A stretch of 64,000 nt of DNA from Puia dinghuensis (GTDB lineage: Bacteria; Bacteroidota; Bacteroidia; Chitinophagales; Chitinophagaceae): assembly GCF_014642875.1 (NCBI RefSeq), contig NZ_BMJC01000001.1, positions 415,335-479,334 of the forward strand, in the 5' to 3' direction. Of this stretch, positions 34,016 through 42,907 are shown piece after piece. Below the pieces are notes generated by a model. It had not been told where the DNA came from. It made no database searches and was given only the letters and a program-made list of their open reading frames with translations. The translations under genes and the position numbers were made by a program. Within the stretch, counting starts at the first letter, position 1. Every line of letters starts with the position of its first letter.

Positions 34016-36202
34016 ATGAGAATATATCCTTTCTTCTGGTGCTTGTTATTGCTTTCGTTGGCTGTTGCCGGTCAGCCGGTCGGGCCCGGGGCGAGCCAGC
34101 CACGGCAAAAGACCGCTTTTCAGACCAGCAGCCCCTGGATCCCCGAGATCGATGTCCGCAGTGATGTGGCGATCGTTTATGGCGTGAGTGACCGCAGAGG
34201 GCTGACCTTCGAACAACGGGTACAGTCCTGGCGCGACCATGGGTATCAGGCTGCTTTTATGACGGGGATCGCGTGGGGCGGGTATTTCGATTATTTTCTT
34301 GGTTCATGGGATGGCAAGAACCATCTGGGTGTAGGACAGGTGACACAGCATGGCGATACCATCTGGCATGGAAAGAACATGCCCTATATTGTCCCGGTGC
34401 CGTCGTTCATAGAGTATATGAAGTCTGCGGTGGTAAAGCGGGTGATCGACGCCGGTATCACCACGATATTCCTGGAGGAGCCTGAGTTCTGGGCAAGGGC
34501 AGGCTATAGTGCGCCCTTTAAAGAGGAATGGCAGAAATTCTATGGTTTCCCGTGGCGGCCGCAGGACGCATCGCCGGAGAACACCTACCTGTCCAACAAG
34601 CTGAAGTACCATTTGTATTATAACGCCATCCGACAGGTTTCCGATTATGCCAAGGAGTATGCCAGGAGCAGGGGTTTGACGGTGAAGGCGTACATAGCCA
34701 CCCATTCGCTGGTGAACTATTCGTCCTGGAAGATCATCAGTCCCGAGGCCAGCCTTGCTTCCCTGCCGGGGATCGATGGCTACATCGCACAGGTGTGGAC
34801 GGGGACTGCCCGTGAGCCTACCTATTTTGACGGCAGGGAAAAAGAACGGGTTTTCGAGAATGCCTTTCTGGAATATGGGTCCATGTTGTCGATGACCGCG
34901 CCTACAGGCAGGAGGATGTACTTTCTCACCGATCCGATCGAGGACTGGCCGCGGGACTGGGCCGACTACAAAAAGAACTACCAGGCAACTTTTACGGCGG
35001 AGATACTTTATCCCACCGTCGATCACTACGAAGTGATGCCCTGGCCCGAGCGGATCTATACGCGGCCGTATAAACTGGCGAACAGCGATTCGGCGGTGCT
35101 GATCCCTTCTTATTACTCGACGCAGATGCAGGTGATGATCAATGTGCTCAATGCGATGCCGGTATCGGCCAACCGGGCGAGCGGGGTGGGCACCATCGGT
35201 GTGCTGATGAGCAATTCGCTGATGTTCCAGCGTTTCCCGACGCATAACGGCTATGATGACCCGCAGTTCTCCAATTTTTACGGGCAAACCCTGCCGCTTG
35301 TGAAGCGTGGTATACCGGTGCAAACCGTACATATGGAAAATCTTGCCTACCCGGCGACGCTGAGCCGCATGAGCGTGCTGGTGATGAGTTATGCCAACAT
35401 GAAACCCCAGTCGCCATCGGTTCACCGGTACCTGGCTGACTGGGTGCGCCGGGGTGGGGTACTGATCTATTGCGGCCGGGACGACGATCCATATCAGTCG
35501 GTGATGGAATGGTGGAATACGGGAGGGAATGATTATAAGACCCCTTCGCAGCATCTGTTCAAGCTGTTAAGGATAGACCCTTCGAAGGGCGGGCAGCGAT
35601 TTAGTGTCGGAAAGGGTTTTGTTTATGTTGTACGGCAGGATCCCAAGGAATTTGTATTACAGGCCGGCGGTGACAGCAGCTATTTCCGGTTGGTGCGACA
35701 GGGATATGAACAGGATGCCCGGGCGGGGACGTTGACGATAAAAAATAACTTTTATCTCCAGCGGGGCCCCTATGACATCATATCGGTGTTGGATGAGAAT
35801 GCGGACAGCAGGCCCTATGTGGTTCACGGTGATGTTATAGACCTCTTCGATCCGCGACTCCCGGTGCTGGCCGAAAAGACGGTGGCACCGGGCGAACAGG
35901 CGCTGTTATATGACCTGGGCAGGGTGGGGGATAAGGGGCAACCCCGGGTGCTGGCTTCAGCGTCGAGAAACTATGCGGAGAGGGTGGGGATCCGAAGCTA
36001 TTCCTTTGTCGCTAAGAGCCCGGTGAATACGGTGAACAGTGTCCGGGTGTTGTTGCCATCGCAGCCTGTTGCGATACTGCTGACGGATAGCAGGGGACAG
36101 GCGGTGGCGGATGTGGAGTCATCCTGGGATGAGGGGTCGCACACCGAATGGCTCGGATTTGCCAACAGCCCGGACGGGATCAGTGTGGAGCTGAAATGGT
36201 AA
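34016..36202 (+). CDS. Secreted glycoside-hydrolase-like protein of unrecognised family
   Basis: A 728-residue protein with a signal peptide (MRIYPFFWCLLLLSLAVAG). Residues about 45-370 look like a TIM barrel with an acidic cluster, E154, E155 and E157 in LEEPEFWARAG, where GH-A and GH42-like enzymes place catalytic acids. Residues about 375-520 resemble a GATase-like Rossmann domain, as in the trimerisation domain of GH42 (IGVLMSNSL, LSRMSVLVMSYANM, WVRRGGVLIYCGRDDD). A beta-sandwich follows. I cannot name the family. Placed inside the Sus-type operon, it is the likely polysaccharide- or oligosaccharide-cleaving enzyme. Confidence 0.65.
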   Translation: MRIYPFFWCLLLLSLAVAGQPVGPGASQPRQKTAFQTSSPWIPEIDVRSDVAIVYGVSDRRGLTFEQRVQSWRDHGYQAAFMTGIAWGGYFDYFLGSWDGKNHLGVGQVTQHGDTIWHGKNMPYIVPVPSFIEYMKSAVVKRVIDAGITTIFLEEPEFWARAGYSAPFKEEWQKFYGFPWRPQDASPENTYLSNKLKYHLYYNAIRQVSDYAKEYARSRGLTVKAYIATHSLVNYSSWKIISPEASLASLPGIDGYIAQVWTGTAREPTYFDGREKERVFENAFLEYGSMLSMTAPTGRRMYFLTDPIEDWPRDWADYKKNYQATFTAEILYPTVDHYEVMPWPERIYTRPYKLANSDSAVLIPSYYSTQMQVMINVLNAMPVSANRASGVGTIGVLMSNSLMFQRFPTHNGYDDPQFSNFYGQTLPLVKRGIPVQTVHMENLAYPATLSRMSVLVMSYANMKPQSPSVHRYLADWVRRGGVLIYCGRDDDPYQSVMEWWNTGGNDYKTPSQHLFKLLRIDPSKGGQRFSVGKGFVYVVRQDPKEFVLQAGGDSSYFRLVRQGYEQDARAGTLTIKNNFYLQRGPYDIISVLDENADSRPYVVHGDVIDLFDPRLPVLAEKTVAPGEQALLYDLGRVGDKGQPRVLASASRNYAERVGIRSYSFVAKSPVNTVNSVRVLLPSQPVAILLTDSRGQAVADVESSWDEGSHTEWLGFANSPDGISVELKW

Positions 36203-36253
36203 TATTTTCGTATCTTCTCCTGACTATTTCATTCATCTTAAATTGCAGTTAAC

Positions 36254-37582
36254 ATGAATCAGAAACAGCCAACGCGAAATCAAAGCAGGAGAGATTTCGT
36301 AAAAAATTCCGCTGTCATCGCAGGCGGCATGCTTGCCAGCCCTCTTCTCTCCAGGGCCAATTTTTTCTCAGCATCGGATAATGTCATTACAGTCGCCTTG
36401 ATCGGCTGCGGAGGGAGGGGAACCGCCGCTGCTGTTCAGGCATTGAGCACCAAACAGAATGTCCGGCTTGTAGCCATGGCCGATGCGTTCAGGGATCGTC
36501 TCGACAAGAGTCATGAGAATATCCTGAATGAGCTGAAAGACAAGAAGGACAGGGTCCAGGTGAAAGAAGAAAATAAGTTCGTCGGATTCGATGCCTACAA
36601 GAAGGCCATCGCGCTTGCGGAAGTGGTGATCCTGGCGACGCCGCCCGGATTCCGGCCCATTCATTTCGAAGAGGCCGTCGAAGGGGGCAAACATATCTTT
36701 ATGGAAAAGCCCGTAGCCACCGACCCCGCCGGGGTACAACGTGTGCTGGCTGCGGCTGAAAAGGCAAAGGCAAAAAAATTAAATGTAGTTGTGGGCCTCC
36801 AGCGCCGCTATCAGAGCTCTTACAGAGAACTCATGAAACGAGTGCACGACGGAGCCATCGGAGACATCGTTTCCGCGCAGGCCTGGTGGAACAATGACGG
36901 GGTCTGGGTACATCCCCGCCAGCCGGGTTGGACGGAAATGGAGTACCAGATGCGTAACTGGTATTATTTCGTCTGGCTTTGCGGCGATCATATCACCGAA
37001 CAGCATATCCACAACCTGGATGTCATTAATTGGGCCGTTGGCGGCTACCCGGTGAAGGCGCAGGGCATGGGCGGCAGGGAAGTGAGGATCGGCAAAGACT
37101 ATGGTCAGATATTCGACCATCACTATGTGGAGTTCCAGTATGGCGACGGCTCCATCCTGAACAGCCAGTGCCGCCACCAGAAAGGGACCATGAAAAAAGT
37201 AGATGAGCTGTTGGTAGGCACCAAGGGAAAGGTCTATTGTGGCCAGGCCAGTATTACCGATCTCAAAGGTAATGTCGTTTACCAGTTCGACAAATCGCAG
37301 GATAATAAGCCTTACCAAAACGAGCATGACGAATTGTTCGACGCAATAGCCAGGGGCGAATATAAATTCCAGGATGCGGAGAACGGCGCCAAGAGCACGA
37401 TGACCTCCATATTGGGACGGATGGCCACTTATTCGGGACAGCCCATTGAGTGGGACAAGGCCATCAATTCTGGTATCAACATCATGCCGGCCAATTATGA
37501 TTTCAATGCTGCGCCGCCGGTGATGCCGGATGTTGCCGGTAATTATCCCGTCGCGATACCGGGGACGACCCGGTTTTTTTGA
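36254..37582 (+). CDS. Tat-exported Gfo/Idh/MocA-family oxidoreductase
   Basis: A 442-residue NAD(P)-dependent oxidoreductase family protein. The N-terminus carries a twin-arginine signal (QSRRDFVKNSAVIAGGM), so the folded, cofactor-loaded protein would be exported. The Rossmann motif ALIGCGGRGTAA is at about residues 46-57; the EKP motif (HIFMEKPVATDP) and a conserved catalytic-type His in DHITEQHIHNLDVINW follow. Such exported members act on sugars or sugar derivatives in the periplasm, often as glycosidases or redox isomerases using bound NAD. It lies 51 bases after the glycosidase-like gene, probably in the same operon. Confidence 0.88.
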   Translation: MNQKQPTRNQSRRDFVKNSAVIAGGMLASPLLSRANFFSASDNVITVALIGCGGRGTAAAVQALSTKQNVRLVAMADAFRDRLDKSHENILNELKDKKDRVQVKEENKFVGFDAYKKAIALAEVVILATPPGFRPIHFEEAVEGGKHIFMEKPVATDPAGVQRVLAAAEKAKAKKLNVVVGLQRRYQSSYRELMKRVHDGAIGDIVSAQAWWNNDGVWVHPRQPGWTEMEYQMRNWYYFVWLCGDHITEQHIHNLDVINWAVGGYPVKAQGMGGREVRIGKDYGQIFDHHYVEFQYGDGSILNSQCRHQKGTMKKVDELLVGTKGKVYCGQASITDLKGNVVYQFDKSQDNKPYQNEHDELFDAIARGEYKFQDAENGAKSTMTSILGRMATYSGQPIEWDKAINSGINIMPANYDFNAAPPVMPDVAGNYPVAIPGTTRFF

Positions 37583-37588
37583 TGTAAC

Positions 37589-37620
37589 GATCAAAGCCTG
37601 TAATAGTACAGGCTTTGATC
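37589..37620 (+). terminator. Perfect 14-bp hairpin at the end of the sugar operon
   Basis: GATCAAAGCCTGTA (37589-37602) pairs perfectly with TACAGGCTTTGATC (37607-37620) around a 4-base loop, 6 bases after the stop codon. It is followed by TAATTGC and has no T tract on either side, so it may be a 3'-end stabilising hairpin or a non-canonical terminator. Confidence 0.5.
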
Positions 37621-37751
37621 TAATTGCTAGGTTATAAATAAATATTGCATATATTTATTATGCCTATGTGGCCTTGCCTACCTTATACTCCCCTTACAGC
37701 TACCTGCTGAATCCAGCACTTTTTATTGTTTCAAACCCCCAAATCAAGAAC

Positions 37752-38372
37752 ATGAAAAAGATGGCTTTTTTTTCAGGTAGCTTAATGCTGACGATGACGT
37801 GCCTGACACTTGCCCAGTATGGGTGCAATCAGCCGACCCAGGAGAAAACACCGGACGACCCGGCTCCAAAAAAAATGTCGCATGCCGAACTGATCGACAA
37901 GGGAAAGTACCTTGTTTCCGCCTTCTGCCATGATTGCCATTCTCCTAAAAAATTCACGCCGGCAGGTCCCGTACTGGATTCTTCCAAATTGTTGTCCGGT
38001 CATCCTTCGGGAGGCCCCTTACCACCCATCGACAAAAAGACGCTGCAACCGGGGAATTGGATGCTCATCGGACCAGACCTGACCAGCTTTGCGGGACCCT
38101 GGGGTATTTCCTATACCGCCAATATCACTTCGGACTCCGCTACCGGCATCGGCGCCTGGAGCGTGGCTGAATTTATCGCCGCAATGAGGACAGGCAAGCA
38201 CCTCGGACAAGCCGGCGGCCGCCCCATTCTGCCCCCGATGCCATGGCAAGGCATTGGTCAATACACCGATGATGACCTTAGGGCGATATATACTTACCTG
38301 CAGTCTACGTTGCCTGTCAGTAACAAAGTTCAGGCTCCAACTACACCCGATGAAGTAGCTAAAATGCCGTGA
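37752..38372 (+). CDS. Mono-haem cytochrome c
   Basis: A 206-residue secreted protein with one haem-attachment motif, CHDCH, near residue 58 and a likely Met ligand in PILPPMPWQGIGQYTDDDLRAIYTYLQS, the usual cytochrome c end helix. The N-terminus (MKKMAFFSGSLMLTMTCLTLAQYGC) could be a signal peptide or a lipoprotein signal with Cys in QYGC. It would carry electrons in the periplasm. It lies 169 bases after the Gfo/Idh/MocA gene, beyond the 14-bp hairpin, so it may be transcribed separately. The frame opens upstream to 37668, but the ATG at 37752 starts the signal. Confidence 0.85.
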   Translation: MKKMAFFSGSLMLTMTCLTLAQYGCNQPTQEKTPDDPAPKKMSHAELIDKGKYLVSAFCHDCHSPKKFTPAGPVLDSSKLLSGHPSGGPLPPIDKKTLQPGNWMLIGPDLTSFAGPWGISYTANITSDSATGIGAWSVAEFIAAMRTGKHLGQAGGRPILPPMPWQGIGQYTDDDLRAIYTYLQSTLPVSNKVQAPTTPDEVAKMP

Positions 38373-38522
38373 TGAGTAGGGCGCCTGTCTTTTTTGGTAG
38401 GCTTGTATATAGATGCTTGTATAAAAAACTCCCTTTCAACATCCAAGTATTTCGATAGCTCCATTGTATCAATAAAAATAACTTGCGGCTCTAAATTTCC
38501 TTACCTAAGAAAAACACTAACA

Positions 38523-41264
38523 ATGTACCGTACCCTAAGCCGCGTTATACTTTGCGTGCTGCTGATACTTGCATGTGCGTATACCTCAAAAGCCCAATGT
38601 CCGGCCGCCACACCGCCGGTTATTAATTCAGTTACTGCCACAGAAAGCCGCTGCCAGGCTTCCGGCACTGCTACCGTGTCGGTATCAGGCGGCTCAACGC
38701 CGTATACATACAGCATTATTGCAGGCCCCACTTTAGCGCCACCCCAAACGTCGAATATCTTGAAAGCGCTGGCTCCTGGCGCCTATACCGTACAGGTAAC
38801 CGATAATTGCAATACGACTGTTACCCGTAATTTTACGGTTACCGGTACATATGCTGTTCCCTCATTGGCTATCACCACACAATCGCCTGGCTGTCCCAAC
38901 AGCAGCGATGGCTCCATCACCATTAATGTAACCAATGGCCGGGCGCCGCTGACCTATTCGTTGATCAGCCCTTCGCCTGTTATCGCGGGTCCACAGGCAA
39001 ACAATGTATTTACCGGCCTGCCCGCCGGAACCTATACCTGCCAGGTAACCGATTCCTGTGGTAATTTCCAGACCCGGACGGTCGGCCTCAGTGCCACCCC
39101 CAGTTCTGTGTCTTTTATCAACGCCAGCGTGCAATACGTGGCCTGCGACTCTTTTGCGGTTATCCTGACCTTCAATATATCCAACTACAAGCCTCCTTAT
39201 ACCATTACGGCGACGCTGCCAAATGGCTCGGTTGTAACGCATGTGCTCACCGCTCCTTCTCTTAGCTCCGGCTATCTTAAAGATACGTTCAACATTCGGT
39301 ATCATCACACCACGGGCGCTAACGATCAGCTGCCAATAACCATCACCAACCAGTGCGGCGTTTCTGCAACAGGTAACCCTACCTTGTCGAGTGGCATGGA
39401 CATGTCGCCCAATGGCAATCTCCCGTCGGGTTGCGCGAATCAATACACGTATACGTTTGATAATTACCCGCAATTGCACTGCGGCACTGTTACCTATACC
39501 CTGGTAAGCCCCACCGGCACCGTGTTGGCCACGCAAACTAATAATTCCACGTTTTCCGGTTACCCAACCGGTACCGGTTACAAAGTGATACGGCAGGATT
39601 GCTGCAAAAAGGATACACTGGTATTTGACTGGGCCGCAGGACCGCCATTTCAGATATCCTATACTCAAAATCTGGGGTATGCCCCCTGCAGGGAGGGAAT
39701 GACAAGCCTCTATATAACGTACAACTACGGCGGCCGGCTGGCTGATATCGTGCTGGTGTCCGGCCCTCCTTCCGTGACATTCGCCGACGGCACGGTGCAC
39801 ACCTATACCTACCCGGATACCACCACAAATGTGTGGTCCGGATCGGGAATAGGCTATTTTGGACCTGGCACCTATAAGATCTACGCCGTCGACCATTGCG
39901 GGAATAAGGATAGTGTTACGAAGACGTTTGCGCTTACGGATGTGCGCCACACCGCTTTCTCGGCCTCGTTGGAAAAAGGATGTACGAACAACAATAAGAT
40001 CCTGCTCAATGCCACGTCGAGCGGGTGGTATGACGCTGGCAATGTAACCGTCAATTCGATATATAGCCAACACTTCGGAACTTCGGCTCTTAGCATTAGC
40101 GATTCGATCGTGAGTCTTTCGGCCGGGACCTATTATGCGACCTATACGTATCAAGATAGCTATGGCCCGGCATGGGTGGGAATGGCCAATCCGGGCTGCG
40201 ACGTTATTAAAGACACGATCGTCATCCCTGCCTATACACAACCGGCATTCAATCCCTCTGCTGCCGTCGCTCTTTGCGGGGCGACCAGGCAGGTGGCGCT
40301 GCTGCCCGATACCACCACCGGTGTTTCACCTTATCAATACCAGATCATCGCAGGACCTACGACTACTTCCGTCCAGTCGAGCCCCGAATTCCCCAATCTG
40401 TCAGCTGGTACCTACACCTTTCAAATGACAGATGCCTGTGCCAACAGCTACTCGCACAGCATTTCCATCAACAATCTGGCTGTACCCAATGTGGCCACCA
40501 CCGGCAGTACCTGTATCGGCGGCGCTGCCACATTCACCCTCCCGGCCAGCCCTTTCTTCAATTATTCCTGGCAGCTCCCCAACGGCAGTACCAGGACAGG
40601 GAACATGCTTGCCATCAACCCTGTTACCTCTTCATCCATTGGAACATATACAGTATCACTCACCAGCACCATCGGCGGCTGCACCAACACTATCAGTAAA
40701 AGCTATGTACTAAACGCCTGCCAGGTACTGGCAGAAACCTTATTGCATTTCAGCGGTGATTGGAAGAATGGCAACATACAGCTGAGCTGGCAAATGGCAG
40801 ATGAAACAGATATGAGTTATTATATCGTAGAGCGGAGCACCGACGGTTCTGTGTTTACGCCGGTGCAGCAGGCAGAGGCCACGGGAGGAACGCTGAAAAC
40901 GTATACAGCGACCGACACGAATGTTCCTGCAGGAGTTGTTTACTACCGGTTACAGATGGTAGAAAACAGCGGCGCCATCCACTATAGCAGCATTATTTCT
41001 TTCAACAACGCCAATACGCAGTCCTTCAATGTATATCCCAGCCTGATCACCGGCAATACACCGGTTACAGTTATCTGTCCGGTGACCAGCCATACTTCCT
41101 TTATCCGGGTGATAAGCGTCGATGGAAAGGTATGGCAGACCGTTCCTATTGCGGCGGGCACAACCAAAACCCGCATCGATGTTACTAACCTGGCGAGAGG
41201 CAATTATTTTGTTGTTTTCACCGGTAATGACAATGTGATGGCTACGCAGGTTTGGAAGGAATAG
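38523..41264 (+). CDS. T9SS-exported surface protein with SprB-like repeats
   Basis: A 913-residue secreted protein. Signal peptide (about 1-24, ending SKAQ), then repeats of the SprB type: GTATVSVSGGSTPYTYSI with LAPGAYTVQVTDNC, and GSITINVTNGRAPLTYSL with LPAGTYTCQVTDSC. A long Thr/Ser/Asn-rich middle follows, then a fibronectin-like region (IQLSWQMADETDMSYYIVER) and a type-A T9SS sorting domain in the last 75 residues (FNVYPSLITGNTP to VMATQVWKE). It should reach the cell surface by type IX secretion and may serve adhesion or gliding. Start at 38523 because it gives the signal peptide. Its 3' end overlaps the HxlR gene by 23 bases. Confidence 0.85.
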   Translation: MYRTLSRVILCVLLILACAYTSKAQCPAATPPVINSVTATESRCQASGTATVSVSGGSTPYTYSIIAGPTLAPPQTSNILKALAPGAYTVQVTDNCNTTVTRNFTVTGTYAVPSLAITTQSPGCPNSSDGSITINVTNGRAPLTYSLISPSPVIAGPQANNVFTGLPAGTYTCQVTDSCGNFQTRTVGLSATPSSVSFINASVQYVACDSFAVILTFNISNYKPPYTITATLPNGSVVTHVLTAPSLSSGYLKDTFNIRYHHTTGANDQLPITITNQCGVSATGNPTLSSGMDMSPNGNLPSGCANQYTYTFDNYPQLHCGTVTYTLVSPTGTVLATQTNNSTFSGYPTGTGYKVIRQDCCKKDTLVFDWAAGPPFQISYTQNLGYAPCREGMTSLYITYNYGGRLADIVLVSGPPSVTFADGTVHTYTYPDTTTNVWSGSGIGYFGPGTYKIYAVDHCGNKDSVTKTFALTDVRHTAFSASLEKGCTNNNKILLNATSSGWYDAGNVTVNSIYSQHFGTSALSISDSIVSLSAGTYYATYTYQDSYGPAWVGMANPGCDVIKDTIVIPAYTQPAFNPSAAVALCGATRQVALLPDTTTGVSPYQYQIIAGPTTTSVQSSPEFPNLSAGTYTFQMTDACANSYSHSISINNLAVPNVATTGSTCIGGAATFTLPASPFFNYSWQLPNGSTRTGNMLAINPVTSSSIGTYTVSLTSTIGGCTNTISKSYVLNACQVLAETLLHFSGDWKNGNIQLSWQMADETDMSYYIVERSTDGSVFTPVQQAEATGGTLKTYTATDTNVPAGVVYYRLQMVENSGAIHYSSIISFNNANTQSFNVYPSLITGNTPVTVICPVTSHTSFIRVISVDGKVWQTVPIAAGTTKTRIDVTNLARGNYFVVFTGNDNVMATQVWKE

Positions 41265-41670
41265 CATCGCCGGCTTCCTGCGATTCAGGCTTGCTGCCGG
41301 TGCCACGAGCATTTACGGTGGCTGCATTTCTGTGACGACCACCCCAAAGATGCAGTTGAGCACAAATAGGCAACAGTTCCCGGCCGATGTCCGCCAGGGT
41401 GTATTCTACACGGGGTGGCACTTCGGGGTAAACGGTCCTGTGGACAATTCCATCCATCTCCATTTCTCTTAATTGGAGGGTAAGCATCCGTTCGGTGATG
41501 CCCGGCAGCACTTTTTTCAATTGACTGTAGCGTTTGGCCTCTTTGCCTAAGGCAGACAATATCAATATTTTCCACCGGCCTCCAATGATCTGGACGGCAT
41601 AGGTCATGTCGCAGGAGGTGAAAAATCTGCGGTTCTGACTATTGGTTGAGTTCTCCTTTAATTTGGCCAT
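41242..41670 (-). CDS. HxlR-family transcriptional regulator
   Basis: A 142-residue winged-helix regulator. The HxlR pattern is clear: CDMTYAVQIIGGRWKILILSALG, then RYSQLKKVLPGITERMLTLQLREMEMDGIVHR and VEYTLADIGRELLPI. Such proteins often sense electrophiles or redox state through a Cys near the N-terminus; here a Cys sits just before the first helix (TSCDM). It is divergent from the quinone oxidoreductase gene with 94 bases between start codons, the usual layout for a local repressor. An upstream in-frame start at 41697 is possible. Its 3' end overlaps the T9SS gene by 23 bases. Confidence 0.9.
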   Translation of the reverse strand: MAKLKENSTNSQNRRFFTSCDMTYAVQIIGGRWKILILSALGKEAKRYSQLKKVLPGITERMLTLQLREMEMDGIVHRTVYPEVPPRVEYTLADIGRELLPICAQLHLWGGRHRNAATVNARGTGSKPESQEAGDAIPSKPA

Positions 41671-41764
41671 ACATACATTTTTGTGCGTACCATACAATTA
41701 GCATGCTGCCTGCAAAATTAAAGGCTTCCTTCTAATATTGTGGGAAATATTAAAGCAGCATTAT

Positions 41765-42772
41765 ATGGACAATCAAGAAACAGCAGCCCGCATCGTACGG
41801 TTCAGCAAGACAGGTGGGCCAGAAGTACTTCAGATCGAATTAGTGGAGATACAGGCTCCCGGGCCTCAGGAAGTCAGCATCCGGGTAAAGGCTATCGGCC
41901 TCAATCGTGCCGACACCATGTATCGCATGGGAGTGTATATGGAACAGCCAGTATTTCCGGCTAAATTAGGGTATGAGGCAGCCGGTGTAGTGGAGGCCGT
42001 CGGAACGGAAGTCAAGGGTATACAGGTGGGGGATAAAGTAAGCGTACTGCCTGCTTTCTCCTTGTTACAGTATGCCACGTACGGCGAACTGATCGTCGTA
42101 CCGGCCTATACCATCCAAAAGCACCCGGCAGTATTGTCTTTTGAGGAGGCGGCGGCTGTATGGACTAGCTTTCTATCCGTATACGGGATGTTGATCGAAG
42201 CCGCTAAACTCCGGGCAGGTGAGTATGTAGTGATCACCGCCGCATCCAGCAGCGCGGGATTGGCGGCTATCCAGCTGACCAATTATGCAGGTGGCATTCC
42301 CATCGCGGTTACCAGCTCCGCCGGGAAACGGGAAGCCCTTCTAAAGGCCGGGGCTGCACATGTCATCCTTGCCGGGGAATTGTCGTTGACGCAGGAAATA
42401 CTAAAGATCACGGCGGGTAAGGGTGCCGATGTGGCGCTTGATCCCGTGGGTGGCCCTCAGTTTGCACCGTTGGTACGGGCTATCAGGGAAAAAGGGCGCA
42501 TATTCGTTTACGGTGCATTGAATATGACAGCCGCTGAATTCCCCACACTGGATGTATTATTGAAGACGCCGACTATTTCGGGTTACAATGCCATGGATGT
42601 ATTAGGTAACCCACCGGTGCTGAGCGCCGCTATACAATATATCATAGGTGGCATAGCCGAGGGAAAATTGAAACCCATTGTGGGCAGGACATTTCCGTTT
42701 GAGCAGATCGTCGAAGCAACAAAATATCTGGAGTCTAATCAGCAGATGGGTAAGATCGTTGTGACTGTGTAA
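41765..42772 (+). CDS. Quinone oxidoreductase-like medium-chain dehydrogenase
   Basis: A 335-residue zinc-independent medium-chain dehydrogenase/reductase. GroES-like N-terminal half (IRVKAIGLNRADTMYRMG, AAGVVEAVGTEVKGIQVGD), then a Rossmann half with VVITAASSSAGLAAIQLT in place of the usual GGVG loop. The zinc ligands of alcohol dehydrogenases are missing, which supports a quinone or enone reductase using NADPH. Probably regulated by the divergent HxlR gene, suggesting a role in handling reactive carbonyls or quinones. The ATG at 41765 is preferred over an upstream start at 41738. Confidence 0.88.
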   Translation: MDNQETAARIVRFSKTGGPEVLQIELVEIQAPGPQEVSIRVKAIGLNRADTMYRMGVYMEQPVFPAKLGYEAAGVVEAVGTEVKGIQVGDKVSVLPAFSLLQYATYGELIVVPAYTIQKHPAVLSFEEAAAVWTSFLSVYGMLIEAAKLRAGEYVVITAASSSAGLAAIQLTNYAGGIPIAVTSSAGKREALLKAGAAHVILAGELSLTQEILKITAGKGADVALDPVGGPQFAPLVRAIREKGRIFVYGALNMTAAEFPTLDVLLKTPTISGYNAMDVLGNPPVLSAAIQYIIGGIAEGKLKPIVGRTFPFEQIVEATKYLESNQQMGKIVVTV

Positions 42773-42790
42773 CTAAAGCTCCACGCTACC

Positions 42791-42822
42791 GAAAAAACGA
42801 AACCCGCAGCGATGGCTGCGGG
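42791..42822 (-). terminator. Bidirectional terminator between the oxidoreductase and tRNA-Pro
   Basis: CCCGCAGC (42803-42810) and GCTGCGGG (42815-42822) form a perfect 8-bp stem with a 4-base loop. Leftward it is followed by TTTCGTTTTTT, so it best serves the tRNA; rightward only a weak CTTCTTGTT follows, downstream of the oxidoreductase gene. Confidence 0.75.
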
Positions 42823-42833
42823 CTTCTTGTTCG

Positions 42834-42907
42834 TCGGGACGACTGGATTCGAACCAGCGACCCCTTGCACCCCATGCAAGTGCGCTACCGGGCTGCGCTA
42901 CGTCCCG
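42834..42907 (-). tRNA. tRNA-Pro (anticodon GGG)
   Basis: A 74-base leftward tRNA. Acceptor stem CGGGACG (42907-42901) pairs with CGTCCCG, with discriminator base A at 42834. The D arm contains AGCGCAGCCCGGTAGCGC; the anticodon stem CTTGC/GCAAG encloses ATGGGGT, giving anticodon GGG for Pro codons CCC and CCU. The T arm has GGTTCGAATCC. CCA is not encoded. Confidence 0.95.

Noticed and set aside
34304-35554. Leftward open frame of 416 codons
   Set aside because: Antisense to the glycosidase-like gene; Arg/His-rich composition and no start signals.
38862-40241. Leftward open frame of 459 codons
   Set aside because: Antisense to the T9SS protein, whose signal peptide, repeats and sorting domain are plain. 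The translation is low in motifs.
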